Origin: Roseibacillus sp.
Lineage (GTDB): Bacteria > Verrucomicrobiota > Verrucomicrobiia > Verrucomicrobiales > Akkermansiaceae
Reading direction: 5' to 3'
NCBI GenBank assembly: GCA_028821775.1
Contig: JAPKFB010000020.1
Location: 1 to 64,000 of the forward strand
Length of the DNA stretch: 64,000 nucleotides
Both the position numbers and the translations under genes were made by a program. Shown here piece by piece: positions 18,896 through 28,249 of the stretch (position 1 is the first letter of the stretch; each line of letters starts with the position of its first letter). The notes below the pieces were generated by a model that saw nothing but the letters and a program-made list of their open reading frames with translations, was not told the DNA's origin and made no database searches.

Positions 18896-19654
18896 CTACC
18901 AAGGCGTCATTCCGCCGTTCACGTAAAGAGTTTGGCCGGTGATAAAGGCGGCTTCCTCTGAAGCGAAGTAGCGGACCGCGTGGCCGACGTCATCGGGAGT
19001 TCCCCAGCGTCCGGCGGGAATCTGGGCGAGGTAGGCGTCCTTGTCTTCCTGGGCATCGTGTTCATGGCGTTCCACGGGGATCCAGCCGGGGCCGACCATG
19101 TTGACGGTGATTCCGAAGGGAGCGAGTTCCTTGGCCATGGAGCGTGACCAACCGATCTGTCCCCCCTTGGCGGCCACGTAGCCGGAGAAATTGGGAACGG
19201 AGTTGGAGAACACTTCGCTGACGATGTTCACGATCCGTCCCCACTTCTGTTCCTTCATGGCAGGGAGGGTGGCTTGGGCGAGGAGGAAGGGGCTCTTGAT
19301 GAAGAACTCGTACATCTCCTGGTAGAAGGCCTCGTCGTATTCCTCAATCGGCAACTGCGGTTGGGGTCCGGTGGCATTGGGAACGATGATGTCGATGGGT
19401 CCCAGCTTGTGGGCGACCTCCGCAACGAGGGTCTTGATGTCGCCTGCCTCGGAGACGTCAGCACCGATCGCGATCGCGGTTCCGCCACCATCCGTGATCT
19501 GATCGGCGATCCTTTGAGCTCCGGCGACGTTGTTGAAGGCATTGACGACCACCTTGGCTCCGGCGGAAGCGAGGTTTCTTACCACCGCAGCTCCGAGTCC
19601 CCTGCTGCTGCCAGTGACCAGGGCGACGTGCCCTTCGAGGGAGAAAGAAGACAT
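18896..19654 (-). CDS. Short-chain dehydrogenase/reductase
   Basis: 252 residues, a classical SDR. The cofactor motif is TGSSRGLG (14-21), the catalytic residues are Ser146, Tyr159 and Lys163 (GYVAAKGG), and the end has the FITGQTLYVNGG family signature. The adenine-side sequence lacks a strong acidic residue after beta-2 (VVVNAFN), so NADP preference is possible but not certain. The NNAG position reads NATG. Gene context, between an altronate-dehydratase-family gene and sugar transport genes, suggests oxidation or reduction of a sugar or sugar acid (inference). It lies 82 bp downstream of the dehydratase gene on the same strand. Confidence 0.93.
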   Translation of the reverse strand: MSSFSLEGHVALVTGSSRGLGAAVVRNLASAGAKVVVNAFNNVAGAQRIADQITDGGGTAIAIGADVSEAGDIKTLVAEVAHKLGPIDIIVPNATGPQPQLPIEEYDEAFYQEMYEFFIKSPFLLAQATLPAMKEQKWGRIVNIVSEVFSNSVPNFSGYVAAKGGQIGWSRSMAKELAPFGITVNMVGPGWIPVERHEHDAQEDKDAYLAQIPAGRWGTPDDVGHAVRYFASEEAAFITGQTLYVNGGMTPW

Positions 19655-19736
19655 GTGCGGAGGGTAGGAGGGAGCGGAAGATCGGGAAGTCTAAAGTCGG
19701 GTGGAATCGGAACTCGCGACTGGTTCTCGACACACC

Positions 19737-21266
19737 CTAGGTGATCGCTGAGATGCTCCAGGGAACAAATTCGTGATCACCGAAGCCCTGCGCTTCCGAT
19801 TTCGTGAGCGATCCACTCGCGACTTCAATCATGCGGGCGAGGATGCGCTCCGCGACTTGCTCGTGCGATTCCGTGCCGTCCGCGATGGTGCCCGCATTGA
19901 TGTCCATGTCCTCCTCCATGCGGTTGAACATGGAGGTGTTGGTGGCGATCTTGATCGAAGGGCAGGGCTTGTTGCCGTAGACGGAACCTCGGCCGGTCGT
20001 GAAGCAAATGAGGTTGGCCCCGCTGGCAACCTCGCCTGTGATGGACATGGGATCGTAGCCCGGGCTATCCATGAAGTGGAGTCCCGGTCCGCGGACTGGT
20101 TCAGCGTAGCGGAGGACGGATTGGAGGGTGGTGGTTCCGCCCTTGCTGATGGCCCCGAGGGATTTTTCGAGGATGGTGGTGAGCCCGCCCGCCTTGTTGC
20201 CGGGGGCCGGGTTGTTGCTGATGTCCCCGTCCAGTTTGGCGACGTAGTCTTCCCACCAGTGAATGAGCTCGATGAGTTTTTCGCCCACTTCCCTGGTGGC
20301 CGCGCGACGGGTAAGAAGGTGTTCGGCGCCGTAGACTTCGGGAGTCTCGGCCAGGATGGCCGAGCCGCCGCGCTGCACCAGTTTGTCGACCGCGAGGCCC
20401 AGGGCGGGGTTGGCGGTGATTCCCGAGTAACCGTCGGAACCGCCACATTGCAGGGCGACGACGAGTTCGCTGACGGAGATCGGTTCCCGTTTCGCCTCGT
20501 TGGCGAGCGGGAGGATCTCGTTGTGCAGCTTGTCGAGACAGGCCTCGATGGTGCGTCGGGTTCCGCCATTGTGTTGAATGGTGGTGAAGTGGAGGCTTCC
20601 TTCGGGCGGCTTGCCGAAGTGTTCGACCATCAGTGGAATCTGATTCGCTTCGCAGCCCAGTCCGACCATCATGGCGGACCCAAAATTCGGATGCCGGGCG
20701 TGTCCCCAGATGGTGCGTTGGAGCATGCGGAAGCCTTCGTTGACGGTGCTCACCGCACAGCCCACGCCGTGCGTGATGGCGACTATGCCATCGACATTGG
20801 GAAAATCTTCGAGGACCGCGCGTTTTTCGATTTCGCGGACGATGAGAGAGGCCACGGTGGCGGAGCAATTCACGGAGGAGATGATGCCCACGTAGTTACG
20901 CGTGCCGACTTTTCCGTCCCCGCGGCGATAGCCCATGAAGGTATCGCGATCACGATCGGGGAGGAGCACGGGCGAGCAGGCATCCTCGGCATAGGCGTAA
21001 TCGTTGCTGTGTGCGGACATCCTCAGGTTGTGCTCGTGCACATGTTGGCCGGGTGCGATCTCGCAGGTGGCCTGCCCGATGACCTGGCCGAACTTGATCA
21101 CGCTTTCACCAGCAGCGATGGCATTGACCGACATCTTGTGGCCACTCAAGACCAACTGGGCTGGAACGGTGGAGCAGCCTTCAATCGCCTCGCCGGGATT
21201 GAAGTTCCCGCCAGCCACGACGACGTTGTCAGAAGGGTGAAGTTGAAAGGCTTGAGTGGTTGGCAT
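19737..21266 (-). CDS. Altronate dehydratase family protein (UxaA/GarD-like)
   Basis: 509 residues, full length for the family. The N-terminal SAF-type domain (about 1-95) carries the VHEHNL motif (His77, His79, Asn80). The C-terminal catalytic domain has GYRRGDGKVGTRNYVGI, ITHGVGCAV, GLGCEANQ, LQCGGSDGYSGITANPALG, ILAETPEVYGAEHLL and CFTTGRGSVYG. UxaA-family enzymes dehydrate aldonates or aldarates such as altronate to 2-keto-3-deoxy sugar acids using a metal. Exact substrate is unknown. It is the first gene of a minus-strand run with the SDR and a CUT2 transporter, which points to import and breakdown of a hexose, hexuronate or related compound. Confidence 0.92.
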   Translation of the reverse strand: MPTTQAFQLHPSDNVVVAGGNFNPGEAIEGCSTVPAQLVLSGHKMSVNAIAAGESVIKFGQVIGQATCEIAPGQHVHEHNLRMSAHSNDYAYAEDACSPVLLPDRDRDTFMGYRRGDGKVGTRNYVGIISSVNCSATVASLIVREIEKRAVLEDFPNVDGIVAITHGVGCAVSTVNEGFRMLQRTIWGHARHPNFGSAMMVGLGCEANQIPLMVEHFGKPPEGSLHFTTIQHNGGTRRTIEACLDKLHNEILPLANEAKREPISVSELVVALQCGGSDGYSGITANPALGLAVDKLVQRGGSAILAETPEVYGAEHLLTRRAATREVGEKLIELIHWWEDYVAKLDGDISNNPAPGNKAGGLTTILEKSLGAISKGGTTTLQSVLRYAEPVRGPGLHFMDSPGYDPMSITGEVASGANLICFTTGRGSVYGNKPCPSIKIATNTSMFNRMEEDMDINAGTIADGTESHEQVAERILARMIEVASGSLTKSEAQGFGDHEFVPWSISAIT

Positions 21267-21377
21267 GAAGAGAGCCGCAGTCTCAAGAGGCTGCTGCGAA
21301 TGGCAAACCTGAATTGAAGCGGAGGCCTTAGCCTTCCGGGTGGGGGACCTTGGTCGGAGGGAAGGAAAGGCGTTCTG

Positions 21378-24002
21378 CTACTTCAGAGACTTGATATAGA
21401 GAATCAGGGATTCGATTTGATCGTCGCGCAAAACGCCGAGATAGGAGGGCATTCCCACCCCGGTTTTGGTGGTCTCGAAGCCCTTGGTCACATTCCGGGA
21501 GGGATCGAGGATCGATTCGCGGAGGTAGATCTCGTCCGCCTTTTTCACATAGGTTCCATCCGTGAACTTGCGCTTGGAACCGTAGAGCCCCTTCCAACTG
21601 GGCCCCACCATGAGGCTGGGATCTTCGGCGACCTTCTTCGTTCCATCCGCGCTATGGCAGGCGATACAGCCATAGGTGGTGGCGATCTTGTTGCCGAGTT
21701 CGGCGGATGGCTTGGGTCGCTTCGTGCCTGGAGTGACCGCTTGCGGAGTGAGGTCCACTTCTGTTTCTTCGAAGCCGAGGTTGGTAAGATGGATCGGGGA
21801 GAGATTGCGAATGGTCAGGAAGGCGTTCTGGACGTGTTGGGGCTCCACTTGGAAGGTCACGCGCAGGCTGTCGACGGGTTTCATCCCCGGGATCCCGAGG
21901 AACACCGATTGGTGGTCCTCGGTGATGAAAACGCAGGAGATGGCGAGGGACTCCTGTCCCGGGGTGCCATCCAATTTGTAGTGGCCGGATCCGTACTGAT
22001 TGCTGCGCTTGTAGTTCCAACGATCCACGGTGTAGTTCACGAGGTCAGTTGCCTGGGCGGGTTCGAGTTCGTGATCAAATTTGAGCACTAGGCCTTCCTG
22101 GTAGGCATGAATTTCGCGGGGGATGGTGCTCGGGGTTCCGGTCGGGCGCACGCGATAGAGCCCCTGAATCTTCTTGCCCACCGTGCCCCAGATGTTGAGT
22201 CCCCCGACATAAAGAAATCCGTCCTTGGGATTGATCCGCCCGCCGAGCAACCCGGTGGGAAACCCCTCGAGCAAGGGGACGATGGCGCCCTGCCGGTTCT
22301 TCTGGTCGAGGTAGAGCTTGAAAAGTGCGGGGCGGTTGTAGCCCAGGTGGATGAGGCAGTCGTTGAGGGCTCCCATCTTGGTGGTGCGGAGCCAGATCTG
22401 GCGTGCGCCAGATTGGTTGACGAAATGCGGAATCCAAAGCGGGGGTTCCTCAATCTGTCTGCCTTGGTTGGCGTTCGCTCCCAGGCGAGTCGGTTGAAAT
22501 CCGTAGTAGTCGCCCGGTCGAATGAGATAAAGGGGCGTCGCAGGCACCCAGTGACCCTGTTGATCGCTGGCAGTGAGGAGGCCGGTCTGTGAATCGACTC
22601 CGATGAAGGGTTGGCGTAGTCCGGTGGCGATGACCTTGAGCTTCTCACCATCGGCAGAGATCTCGACGAGGTTGCCGTTGTACTTTCCACGAGTGCTGCC
22701 AACCTGTCCTCCCTTGGCGAGGTAGTAGCCACCTCCGGGCTTGAGTTCGAAGCTCATGGGAAACTCGCGAGTTTCGGCAGTTTGAGCTGCGAGAGCAGAA
22801 AGTGATTCGTGATGGTCGGCTTCACCATTTCCGTCGCGATCGATCAGGCGAGTTAGCCCGTTGCGATCGAAGATCACGATCGTCCCGTCAAGGATCCGCA
22901 ATCCCATCGCTTCGTGAAGACCGCTGGTAAAACGACGCCAGGCGATTTCGGGGCGATGCTGTTCGATGCCATCTGCGATCCAAACGTCCCCATCAAAGGT
23001 GCAGAGCGCGAGGCGGCCATCGGGAAAAAAATCGAAGTCGGAAGGGCGCACATTGCGTTTCCAAGGATTGGGGAGGGGAAGGGGAACGTCCTCGAAGAGG
23101 AAGACTCCCTTGTTTGGTGCGGCCGGGGGGGCTGGCACGCGGACTTCTTCCTTCCAAATGCGGCGGGCTGCCTTCGCGGGGAGCGTCCCGGGTTCGACCA
23201 AGTTGGAGTGAGGCGGAGCTTGGACCGGCTGGCCCCCCAAGTGAGTGTCCACCGTCCAGAGGAGGTTGGCGGTTGGTGAAGGGTCGGCGGTGAACGAATG
23301 GGTAGAAGTGAGGGCAAAGGTGAGGGGTTTCCGGTGGGGCGCAATCTTGAGGGTGCGTCTGAAAACCATGGGCTGACCTTCGGAGAGCTCGAGGACGGCC
23401 CATTCTTCCTCGATCCGCGTTCCTTCGATTTGGTAGGTTAGCACAGGTCCCATTTCGTCGAGGCGCAGTCCAAGCCAGCGAGTCTCTTTTCCGGGCAAGG
23501 GACCGAGGCCAGGTTCCCCCGAATCCAGGCCTGGCGAGCGTGGATCTTTGCGAACCACGGTTTCTCCGATCTGCACGCCTGGATACAACCCGTTGGCCAA
23601 GACGGGTTTGCCAAGCGGGAGAGGGAGCTGGTCTTGTCCGGACGGGGACTTACGATTGGGCTGGCGGTAGGAACCGGGCGCCATCCCATTCATGCTGAGA
23701 TAGTGCGAACTCGAGGTCCCCTTCCAGAGGAGAGCGAGGCGGAGCAGGTCAGGATCGAAGCAGGCTTGGTAGCCGAAGCCAAGATGGAGGACTATTCCTC
23801 GGGGTGTGAGGTTGTCTGAGGGCCAGCCTACGCCGAGCTTGCGGGCATCGAGGGTCTGACCGAAGAAGGGAAGGCCATTGTCACCGTAGGTCCCGTAGGG
23901 GGACTTCAAGGAGGCATGATGCCGATCCTGCCCAAGGGCGAGCGGGCTTGGGACGAGGAGAATGAGAGCGGGGAGGAAAATGCGGCAGGCAACGCGGGAC
24001 AT
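21378..24002 (-). CDS. Secreted propeller protein with C-terminal cytochrome c
   Basis: 874 residues from the ATG at 24002, chosen because it begins a clean Sec signal (about 1-24, SPLALGQD). The frame is open for 87 codons further up, but that part is not protein-like in this frame. The N-terminal half (about 25-330) matches the style of verrucomicrobial DUF6797-type proteins. A haem-associated beta-propeller follows (about 330-640), then an Ig-like beta domain and a monohaem cytochrome c with CIACH (about Cys779) and a distal GMPSYLGVL. The role is probably periplasmic electron transfer linked to carbohydrate oxidation (inference). It lies 111 bp upstream of the altronate-dehydratase gene on the same strand, so cotranscription with the sugar operon is possible. 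Confidence 0.86.
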   Translation of the reverse strand: MSRVACRIFLPALILLVPSPLALGQDRHHASLKSPYGTYGDNGLPFFGQTLDARKLGVGWPSDNLTPRGIVLHLGFGYQACFDPDLLRLALLWKGTSSSHYLSMNGMAPGSYRQPNRKSPSGQDQLPLPLGKPVLANGLYPGVQIGETVVRKDPRSPGLDSGEPGLGPLPGKETRWLGLRLDEMGPVLTYQIEGTRIEEEWAVLELSEGQPMVFRRTLKIAPHRKPLTFALTSTHSFTADPSPTANLLWTVDTHLGGQPVQAPPHSNLVEPGTLPAKAARRIWKEEVRVPAPPAAPNKGVFLFEDVPLPLPNPWKRNVRPSDFDFFPDGRLALCTFDGDVWIADGIEQHRPEIAWRRFTSGLHEAMGLRILDGTIVIFDRNGLTRLIDRDGNGEADHHESLSALAAQTAETREFPMSFELKPGGGYYLAKGGQVGSTRGKYNGNLVEISADGEKLKVIATGLRQPFIGVDSQTGLLTASDQQGHWVPATPLYLIRPGDYYGFQPTRLGANANQGRQIEEPPLWIPHFVNQSGARQIWLRTTKMGALNDCLIHLGYNRPALFKLYLDQKNRQGAIVPLLEGFPTGLLGGRINPKDGFLYVGGLNIWGTVGKKIQGLYRVRPTGTPSTIPREIHAYQEGLVLKFDHELEPAQATDLVNYTVDRWNYKRSNQYGSGHYKLDGTPGQESLAISCVFITEDHQSVFLGIPGMKPVDSLRVTFQVEPQHVQNAFLTIRNLSPIHLTNLGFEETEVDLTPQAVTPGTKRPKPSAELGNKIATTYGCIACHSADGTKKVAEDPSLMVGPSWKGLYGSKRKFTDGTYVKKADEIYLRESILDPSRNVTKGFETTKTGVGMPSYLGVLRDDQIESLILYIKSLK

Positions 24003-24099
24003 GGCGACCCCGAACGCTAGGGGGTCCTTCGGAGCGTCGCCAACAGAAAACGCCCTGCAAGAGGGCCGGGAGTTTCGAGGGGAGAGTTCGGGCGATGGA

Positions 24100-24267
24100 T
24101 TAGCGATTGTCGTCGCCTTCCTCTTCGGCGTGGCGGAGATGCTCGAGCGGTTCCGGGAAATGCTCTTTGAGAAAGCTACGAACTTCGGATTTGGTGCGCA
24201 GGAAGATCTGGTGATCGTCCTCCCCATCGGTGTCCTCGGCGATACCAGGGAGTGCGATGGCAACCAG
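24100..24267 (-). CDS. Possible 55-residue acidic protein downstream of korB, CTG start
   Basis: Immediately after the korB stop codon (24269-24271) an open frame of 55 codons encodes a compact, protein-like sequence (VAIALPGIAEDTDGEDD, then a Lys/Arg/Glu helix and an acidic tail). No ATG, GTG or TTG exists in this frame in the interval. The only start-like codon is CTG at 24267, one base beyond the korB stop. The frame also extends back inside korB without sensible composition. It could be a translationally coupled small gene with a rare start, the tail of a degenerate gene, or a +1 extension of KorB. Function unknown. Confidence 0.35.
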   Translation of the reverse strand: MVAIALPGIAEDTDGEDDHQIFLRTKSEVRSFLKEHFPEPLEHLRHAEEEGDDNR

Positions 24268-24268
24268 T

Positions 24269-25168
24269 CTAGTGCATCGCCGCGAAGTTCTTCCGCATGA
24301 GATCCTGCGGTGAAATGTCACCAAGGTTGCCCTGCACTTCGTCGATCCACTTTTGCTCGAGATCGTTTTTGGAGGGGCGATCGTCCTGATAGAAGACGCC
24401 GAACTTGCCGGGAAACTCGAGCTGGGCAAGTTCGAAGGCATCATTGATGCAGGCCGTATCGTGTACCTCCTCGTCGATGAGATTGAACTCGCCGCCCTTG
24501 CGGGGAATGGCGGCATCGAAGGCGCCGGGATAGAACATGGTGCACTCGGAAAGCACTTCCACCACGGAGAATCCATTGTGATTGATGGCGCGTTCGAAGA
24601 TCTCGTTCATGTGTTTCACATGGGTGGCGTGGGAACGGCCAATGAAGGTCGCGCCACTGCCGAGCAGTTGCATCATGGGATTGATCGGGCGGTCAACGGA
24701 ACCATTTGGATCCGTCTTGGAACGGCGACCGATGGGAGTGGTGGGGCTCGTTTGGTTCTTGGTCAATCCATAGACAAAGTTGTCCATGATGATGTAGGTC
24801 AAATTGATGTTCTTGCGCGCGGCGTGATTGAGGTGGTTGCCGCCGATGGAAAAGCCGTCGCCATCACCGCCGAAGACGAAGACGTGTTGGTCGGGACGAC
24901 TGAGGGATATTCCGGTGGCGAGAGGAACGGCACGGCCATGAATGAAGTGAATTCCATGGGAGTTCACGAAATAGGGAATCCGACTGGAGCAGCCGATCCC
25001 AGCAACACAGACGAAATCGGTCTGAGTGAGTTCGAGTTTCTGAATGACGTTGAAGAAGGAGGCGAGAACGGCAAAGTCTCCGCAGGCGGGACACCAGGTC
25101 GGGTGGTCAGCCTTGAGTTGCTTCTTGGTGAGTTTCTCGGCGGGTTGCGCCGTTTTGTTGTCGGACAT
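24269..25168 (-). CDS. korB: 2-oxoacid:ferredoxin oxidoreductase, beta subunit
   Basis: 299 residues. Cluster-ligand Cys pairs are WCPACG (Cys26, Cys29), GIGC (Cys60) and a late Cys in SECTMFYPG. The thiamine-pyrophosphate motif starts at GDGDGFSIGGNHLNH (101 onward), with the Mg/TPP-binding end NFVYGLTKNQTSPT. With the alpha subunit it oxidatively decarboxylates a 2-oxoacid (2-oxoglutarate most often in this arrangement) to an acyl-CoA and reduces ferredoxin. It follows the alpha gene by 41 bp on the same strand. The size and motifs match the two-subunit KorAB class rather than four-subunit enzymes. Confidence 0.93.
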   Translation of the reverse strand: MSDNKTAQPAEKLTKKQLKADHPTWCPACGDFAVLASFFNVIQKLELTQTDFVCVAGIGCSSRIPYFVNSHGIHFIHGRAVPLATGISLSRPDQHVFVFGGDGDGFSIGGNHLNHAARKNINLTYIIMDNFVYGLTKNQTSPTTPIGRRSKTDPNGSVDRPINPMMQLLGSGATFIGRSHATHVKHMNEIFERAINHNGFSVVEVLSECTMFYPGAFDAAIPRKGGEFNLIDEEVHDTACINDAFELAQLEFPGKFGVFYQDDRPSKNDLEQKWIDEVQGNLGDISPQDLMRKNFAAMH

Positions 25169-25209
25169 CGGACTGGAGTTCCTTTCCTTGAGGGATGAGG
25201 GCTGAGAAT

Positions 25210-26991
25210 TCAGGCGAGAAACTGATCGACGCCTTCCACGATTTCACGGACGCGAAAGGCGAGGCCGTCAGTCTTGCAAATCGATTGGATGGCGGGATTG
25301 CAGTAGGCCGCGCGGAGGATGGTGGCGAGCTGCCCATTGCCGTAGAGGCCGGAATCGTTCAGCTCCACAACGAAGACGTGTTCGTATTTCTTCATCAATT
25401 CACCCATTTGCTGGGGGAGGGGATGGAGGTGGCGCAGGTGAGTGGCGCTGGCGCAGAGTCCCTTGTCCCGCAAGCGATCACAGGCTTCGCGGATCGGGCC
25501 GTAGGTGGATCCCCAACCGAGGAGGAGGATTTCGCCATCCTCTTCCCGATAGACGTCGGGGAGGGGGAGATCGGCCGCGAGTTTGACAAGCTTGTTGCGC
25601 CGCTTGTCGCTCATCATCTGGTGATTCTCAGGATTGCCCGAGGGGTGGCCCATTTCGTTGTGCTCAAGTCCGGTGACCTTGGGAAAGGTTCCTTCGTGCA
25701 TGGGTGTTCCTGGAGGAGCGTGCCGCGTCTGGTCCTCGAGCGGGTAGGGCTTGAATTCTTCGCCGCGATCACTGAGGTCGAGTTCGGGATCGATCCAGTG
25801 TTCCTCAAGATTGGGCTCAGGAAAGGCCTCGATGCGAGTGGCGAGGGCCTGGTCGCTCAGGATGATGACCGGACAGCTGCATCGCCTGGCCAGTTGGGCT
25901 GCTTCGAGGGCAATGTAGAAGCAGTCTTCCACATTCTTGGGTGCGAGGACGATGCGGGGGCTGTCGCCATGTGATCCGTAGATGGCCTGCAGGAGATCGC
26001 TTTGCTCCACGGAGGTGGGAAGACCGGTGGAGGGTCCGCCCCGTTGCACATTGATCACAAGCAGGGGAAGCTCGGCCATGCTGGCGTAACCCAAAGTCTC
26101 GGACTTGAGAGAAAGACCGGGACCGGAGCTTCCCGTGACCGCCAAGTGGCCCGCGTAGGCTGCGCCGAGAGCAATCGCCACGGCGGCGAGTTCATCTTCG
26201 GCTTGCATGAAGACGCCACCGTACTTCGGAAGTTCGCGGCGGAGAAGTTCCATGATGCTCGACCACGGGGTGATGGGATAACCTGCGCCGTAGCGAACTC
26301 CGGCTGCGATGAGGCCGAGGCCCAGCATGGTATTGCCGTCCGTGGAAAGACGCTTGGAATGGCCGGCCTCGCCAGGAGCGAATTGAAACTGGCGCAGGTC
26401 GGTGGTCTGAAAGGCAAAGCCCGCGTCGAAGGCGTTGAGGCAGTTGCGCAGGATATCTTCGCCTTTCTTGCCAAACTGGGCCTCGATGATTCCGACCAGC
26501 TTCTTCTTATCAAGGCGGAACATGGAGCAAAGGAGCCCAAGGACGAAGATGTTCTTCCCGCGATCCTTGGCGGTGCCGCCAATGGCTTCCACGGTGGCGG
26601 AGGTGAAGGGGATCGCGATATGATGAATCCCTCGCTCGTCCTTGATCTGCTCAACCTTCTCGGTGTCATAGAGGCAGATCCCGCCGTCCTTCAGGGCCCC
26701 GATGTGACTGTCGTAGCTGTGCTGATAGAAGGCCACCAGCACGTCGGCGTCGTCACCGGCGTGGAGAACCTCCCCCGAACCGAGATGGACCTGGAAGATG
26801 GAGGGGCCTCCCGAGATCGTTGAAGGGATGGTCATGTAGGTCATGACTTCCTGTGCAGTGCGGCCTGCCAAGCGGCCTAACATTCCGCCGACGGATTGAA
26901 TGCCGTCTTGCGAATTTCCTGCGAGGCGGATCACTGCATTTCGCAGCGCTTCGTCTGGGTTGGCCAATGGAGAGGCGCCGACTGATCTCAT
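25210..26991 (-). CDS. korA: 2-oxoacid:ferredoxin oxidoreductase, alpha subunit (gamma-alpha fusion)
   Basis: 593 residues, the fused form. Residues about 15-195 are the gamma-type domain (IRLAGNSQDGIQSVGGMLG start). About 205-400 is the pyrophosphate-binding alpha domain (GYPITPWSSIMELL, EDELAAVAIALGAAYAG, TGSSGPGLSL). The C-terminal transketolase-like domain ends with VVELNDSGLYGNGQL. With KorB it forms the CoA-dependent 2-oxoacid:ferredoxin oxidoreductase that feeds reduced ferredoxin from the TCA cycle. The ATG at 26991 lies just upstream of the conserved start. Confidence 0.93.
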   Translation of the reverse strand: MRSVGASPLANPDEALRNAVIRLAGNSQDGIQSVGGMLGRLAGRTAQEVMTYMTIPSTISGGPSIFQVHLGSGEVLHAGDDADVLVAFYQHSYDSHIGALKDGGICLYDTEKVEQIKDERGIHHIAIPFTSATVEAIGGTAKDRGKNIFVLGLLCSMFRLDKKKLVGIIEAQFGKKGEDILRNCLNAFDAGFAFQTTDLRQFQFAPGEAGHSKRLSTDGNTMLGLGLIAAGVRYGAGYPITPWSSIMELLRRELPKYGGVFMQAEDELAAVAIALGAAYAGHLAVTGSSGPGLSLKSETLGYASMAELPLLVINVQRGGPSTGLPTSVEQSDLLQAIYGSHGDSPRIVLAPKNVEDCFYIALEAAQLARRCSCPVIILSDQALATRIEAFPEPNLEEHWIDPELDLSDRGEEFKPYPLEDQTRHAPPGTPMHEGTFPKVTGLEHNEMGHPSGNPENHQMMSDKRRNKLVKLAADLPLPDVYREEDGEILLLGWGSTYGPIREACDRLRDKGLCASATHLRHLHPLPQQMGELMKKYEHVFVVELNDSGLYGNGQLATILRAAYCNPAIQSICKTDGLAFRVREIVEGVDQFLA

Positions 26992-27177
26992 GGGGTAAGT
27001 GAAATAAGGGATGCTAGATACGCGTGCTTTTGCCCCTTAGAAAGAAAAAAGGGCGGGCCAAGAGCCGAATTATCAAGTCTCCGAGAGCAGCTACGGTGGC
27101 AGCCTGCTCCAACTTGCGTGAAAGGCGGGGAAGGGCGCCCTGAATCCCTTCCCCGGAGAGGTGATCCAAAGGCGGGA

Positions 27178-28249
27178 TTATTCCTCTGGGAGGACATTGG
27201 GTTCTTCCGTGGCGCGGAAGAATCGGCGTCTCAGACCCGGCGTCCTCTCATCGACGATATGGATCGTCCCATCCAAGGAAATCAGGCAGAAGAGGGTCTC
27301 CCAATCACGCAGATTGGAGGTGCTTTCGATTCGGAAACACACTCCAGCCCGTCCCGGGAAGCAAAAGTGGAGCAGGCCGTCAGGGAGGGGGACACAACGA
27401 GGACGATCCGGATTTTCCATCCTGTAGTCGTAGATCACGGCATGAGCGCGGCGCGGAAACTCCAGGCTGTAAGGTCCTTCGTTCAAGATCAGCTTCACGG
27501 ACTCGGGTCCCTCGCGCTCCTCATCCGCGAGCGGGACAATGGGGACATGGACTCCGGATTCGCCGTCGGGAATGACCGCGGTGCCTGAAACCCGGTCGTA
27601 ATCGACTCCGTTCTCAGCATTCCCACCGATGGTGTAGGAGACGGTGAGGGGGCCCAGGGTGGAGCCATGGCGGCGGATGTGAAAGGTGGCGGGATTGGCC
27701 CGCTGGTGCTCGCTGGGTTCCACCGCGTGGGCATCGCGGGCAACCACGTTGACGACTGGTCGGGAATCGCGGGGAAGGATGGTGACATCCACCGGGCGGG
27801 ATCGCTGGCTCCCACCTTCGCCGTCGGTCGCGAGGACGGTGAGATCATAGCGGTCGGGCATGGGATGTTCCCAAAGGAAGGCAAAGCGCTGGGGTTGACC
27901 GTCGGGGGGACGGATGAGGAAGTTGATCTGCTGTTCGCCAATCTTCATTCCGTTGGCGAAGAACTCGACCCTGCTAATGAAGCCGTCCGGGTCTGCTCCC
28001 TCGGCGACAATCTCGATCGATTCACCGGCGGGGAACTGATCTGAGGAATGCGGGGATGTGATTCTCATTTCCGGCGGGCGGTTCGTGGGCGGGTCACCCA
28101 CGGAGATGCGGACTGGAGCGGAGGTGATGCGGGTGGCGCCAGAGCGGGAATCGGCGTGCGCGGTGAGTGCTGCCGCTCGGAGACCTGAGCCGCATTTCGC
28201 TTCTGCCCACCATGGGGCACTGCGGAGTGCGGGGGCGTGATCCGCAAGC
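27178..28249 (-). pseudogene. Truncated Ig-like/Calx-beta surface protein remnant
   Basis: The frame from a GTG at 28101 gives 307 residues but no signal peptide. The same frame remains open upstream to 28266, overlapping the end of the sulfatase gene. That upstream part (about 28185-28102) reads like the last strands of a preceding Ig-like repeat (ATRITSAPVRISVGDPP). It therefore looks like the C-terminal end of a larger secreted protein whose 5' portion is missing, cut where the sulfatase gene now ends. The visible domains are one Ig-like repeat (about 28090-27800), one Calx-beta-like domain (GVDYDRVSGTAVIPDGE) and a verrucomicrobial C-terminal domain (RIESTSNLRDWE, then VDERTPGLRRRFFRA). 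It may still be translated from the GTG, but export would fail without a signal. Confidence 0.6.

Noticed and set aside
19773-21317. 514-codon plus-strand ORF opposite the altronate-dehydratase gene
   Set aside because: Antisense shadow; the minus-strand protein has all family motifs.
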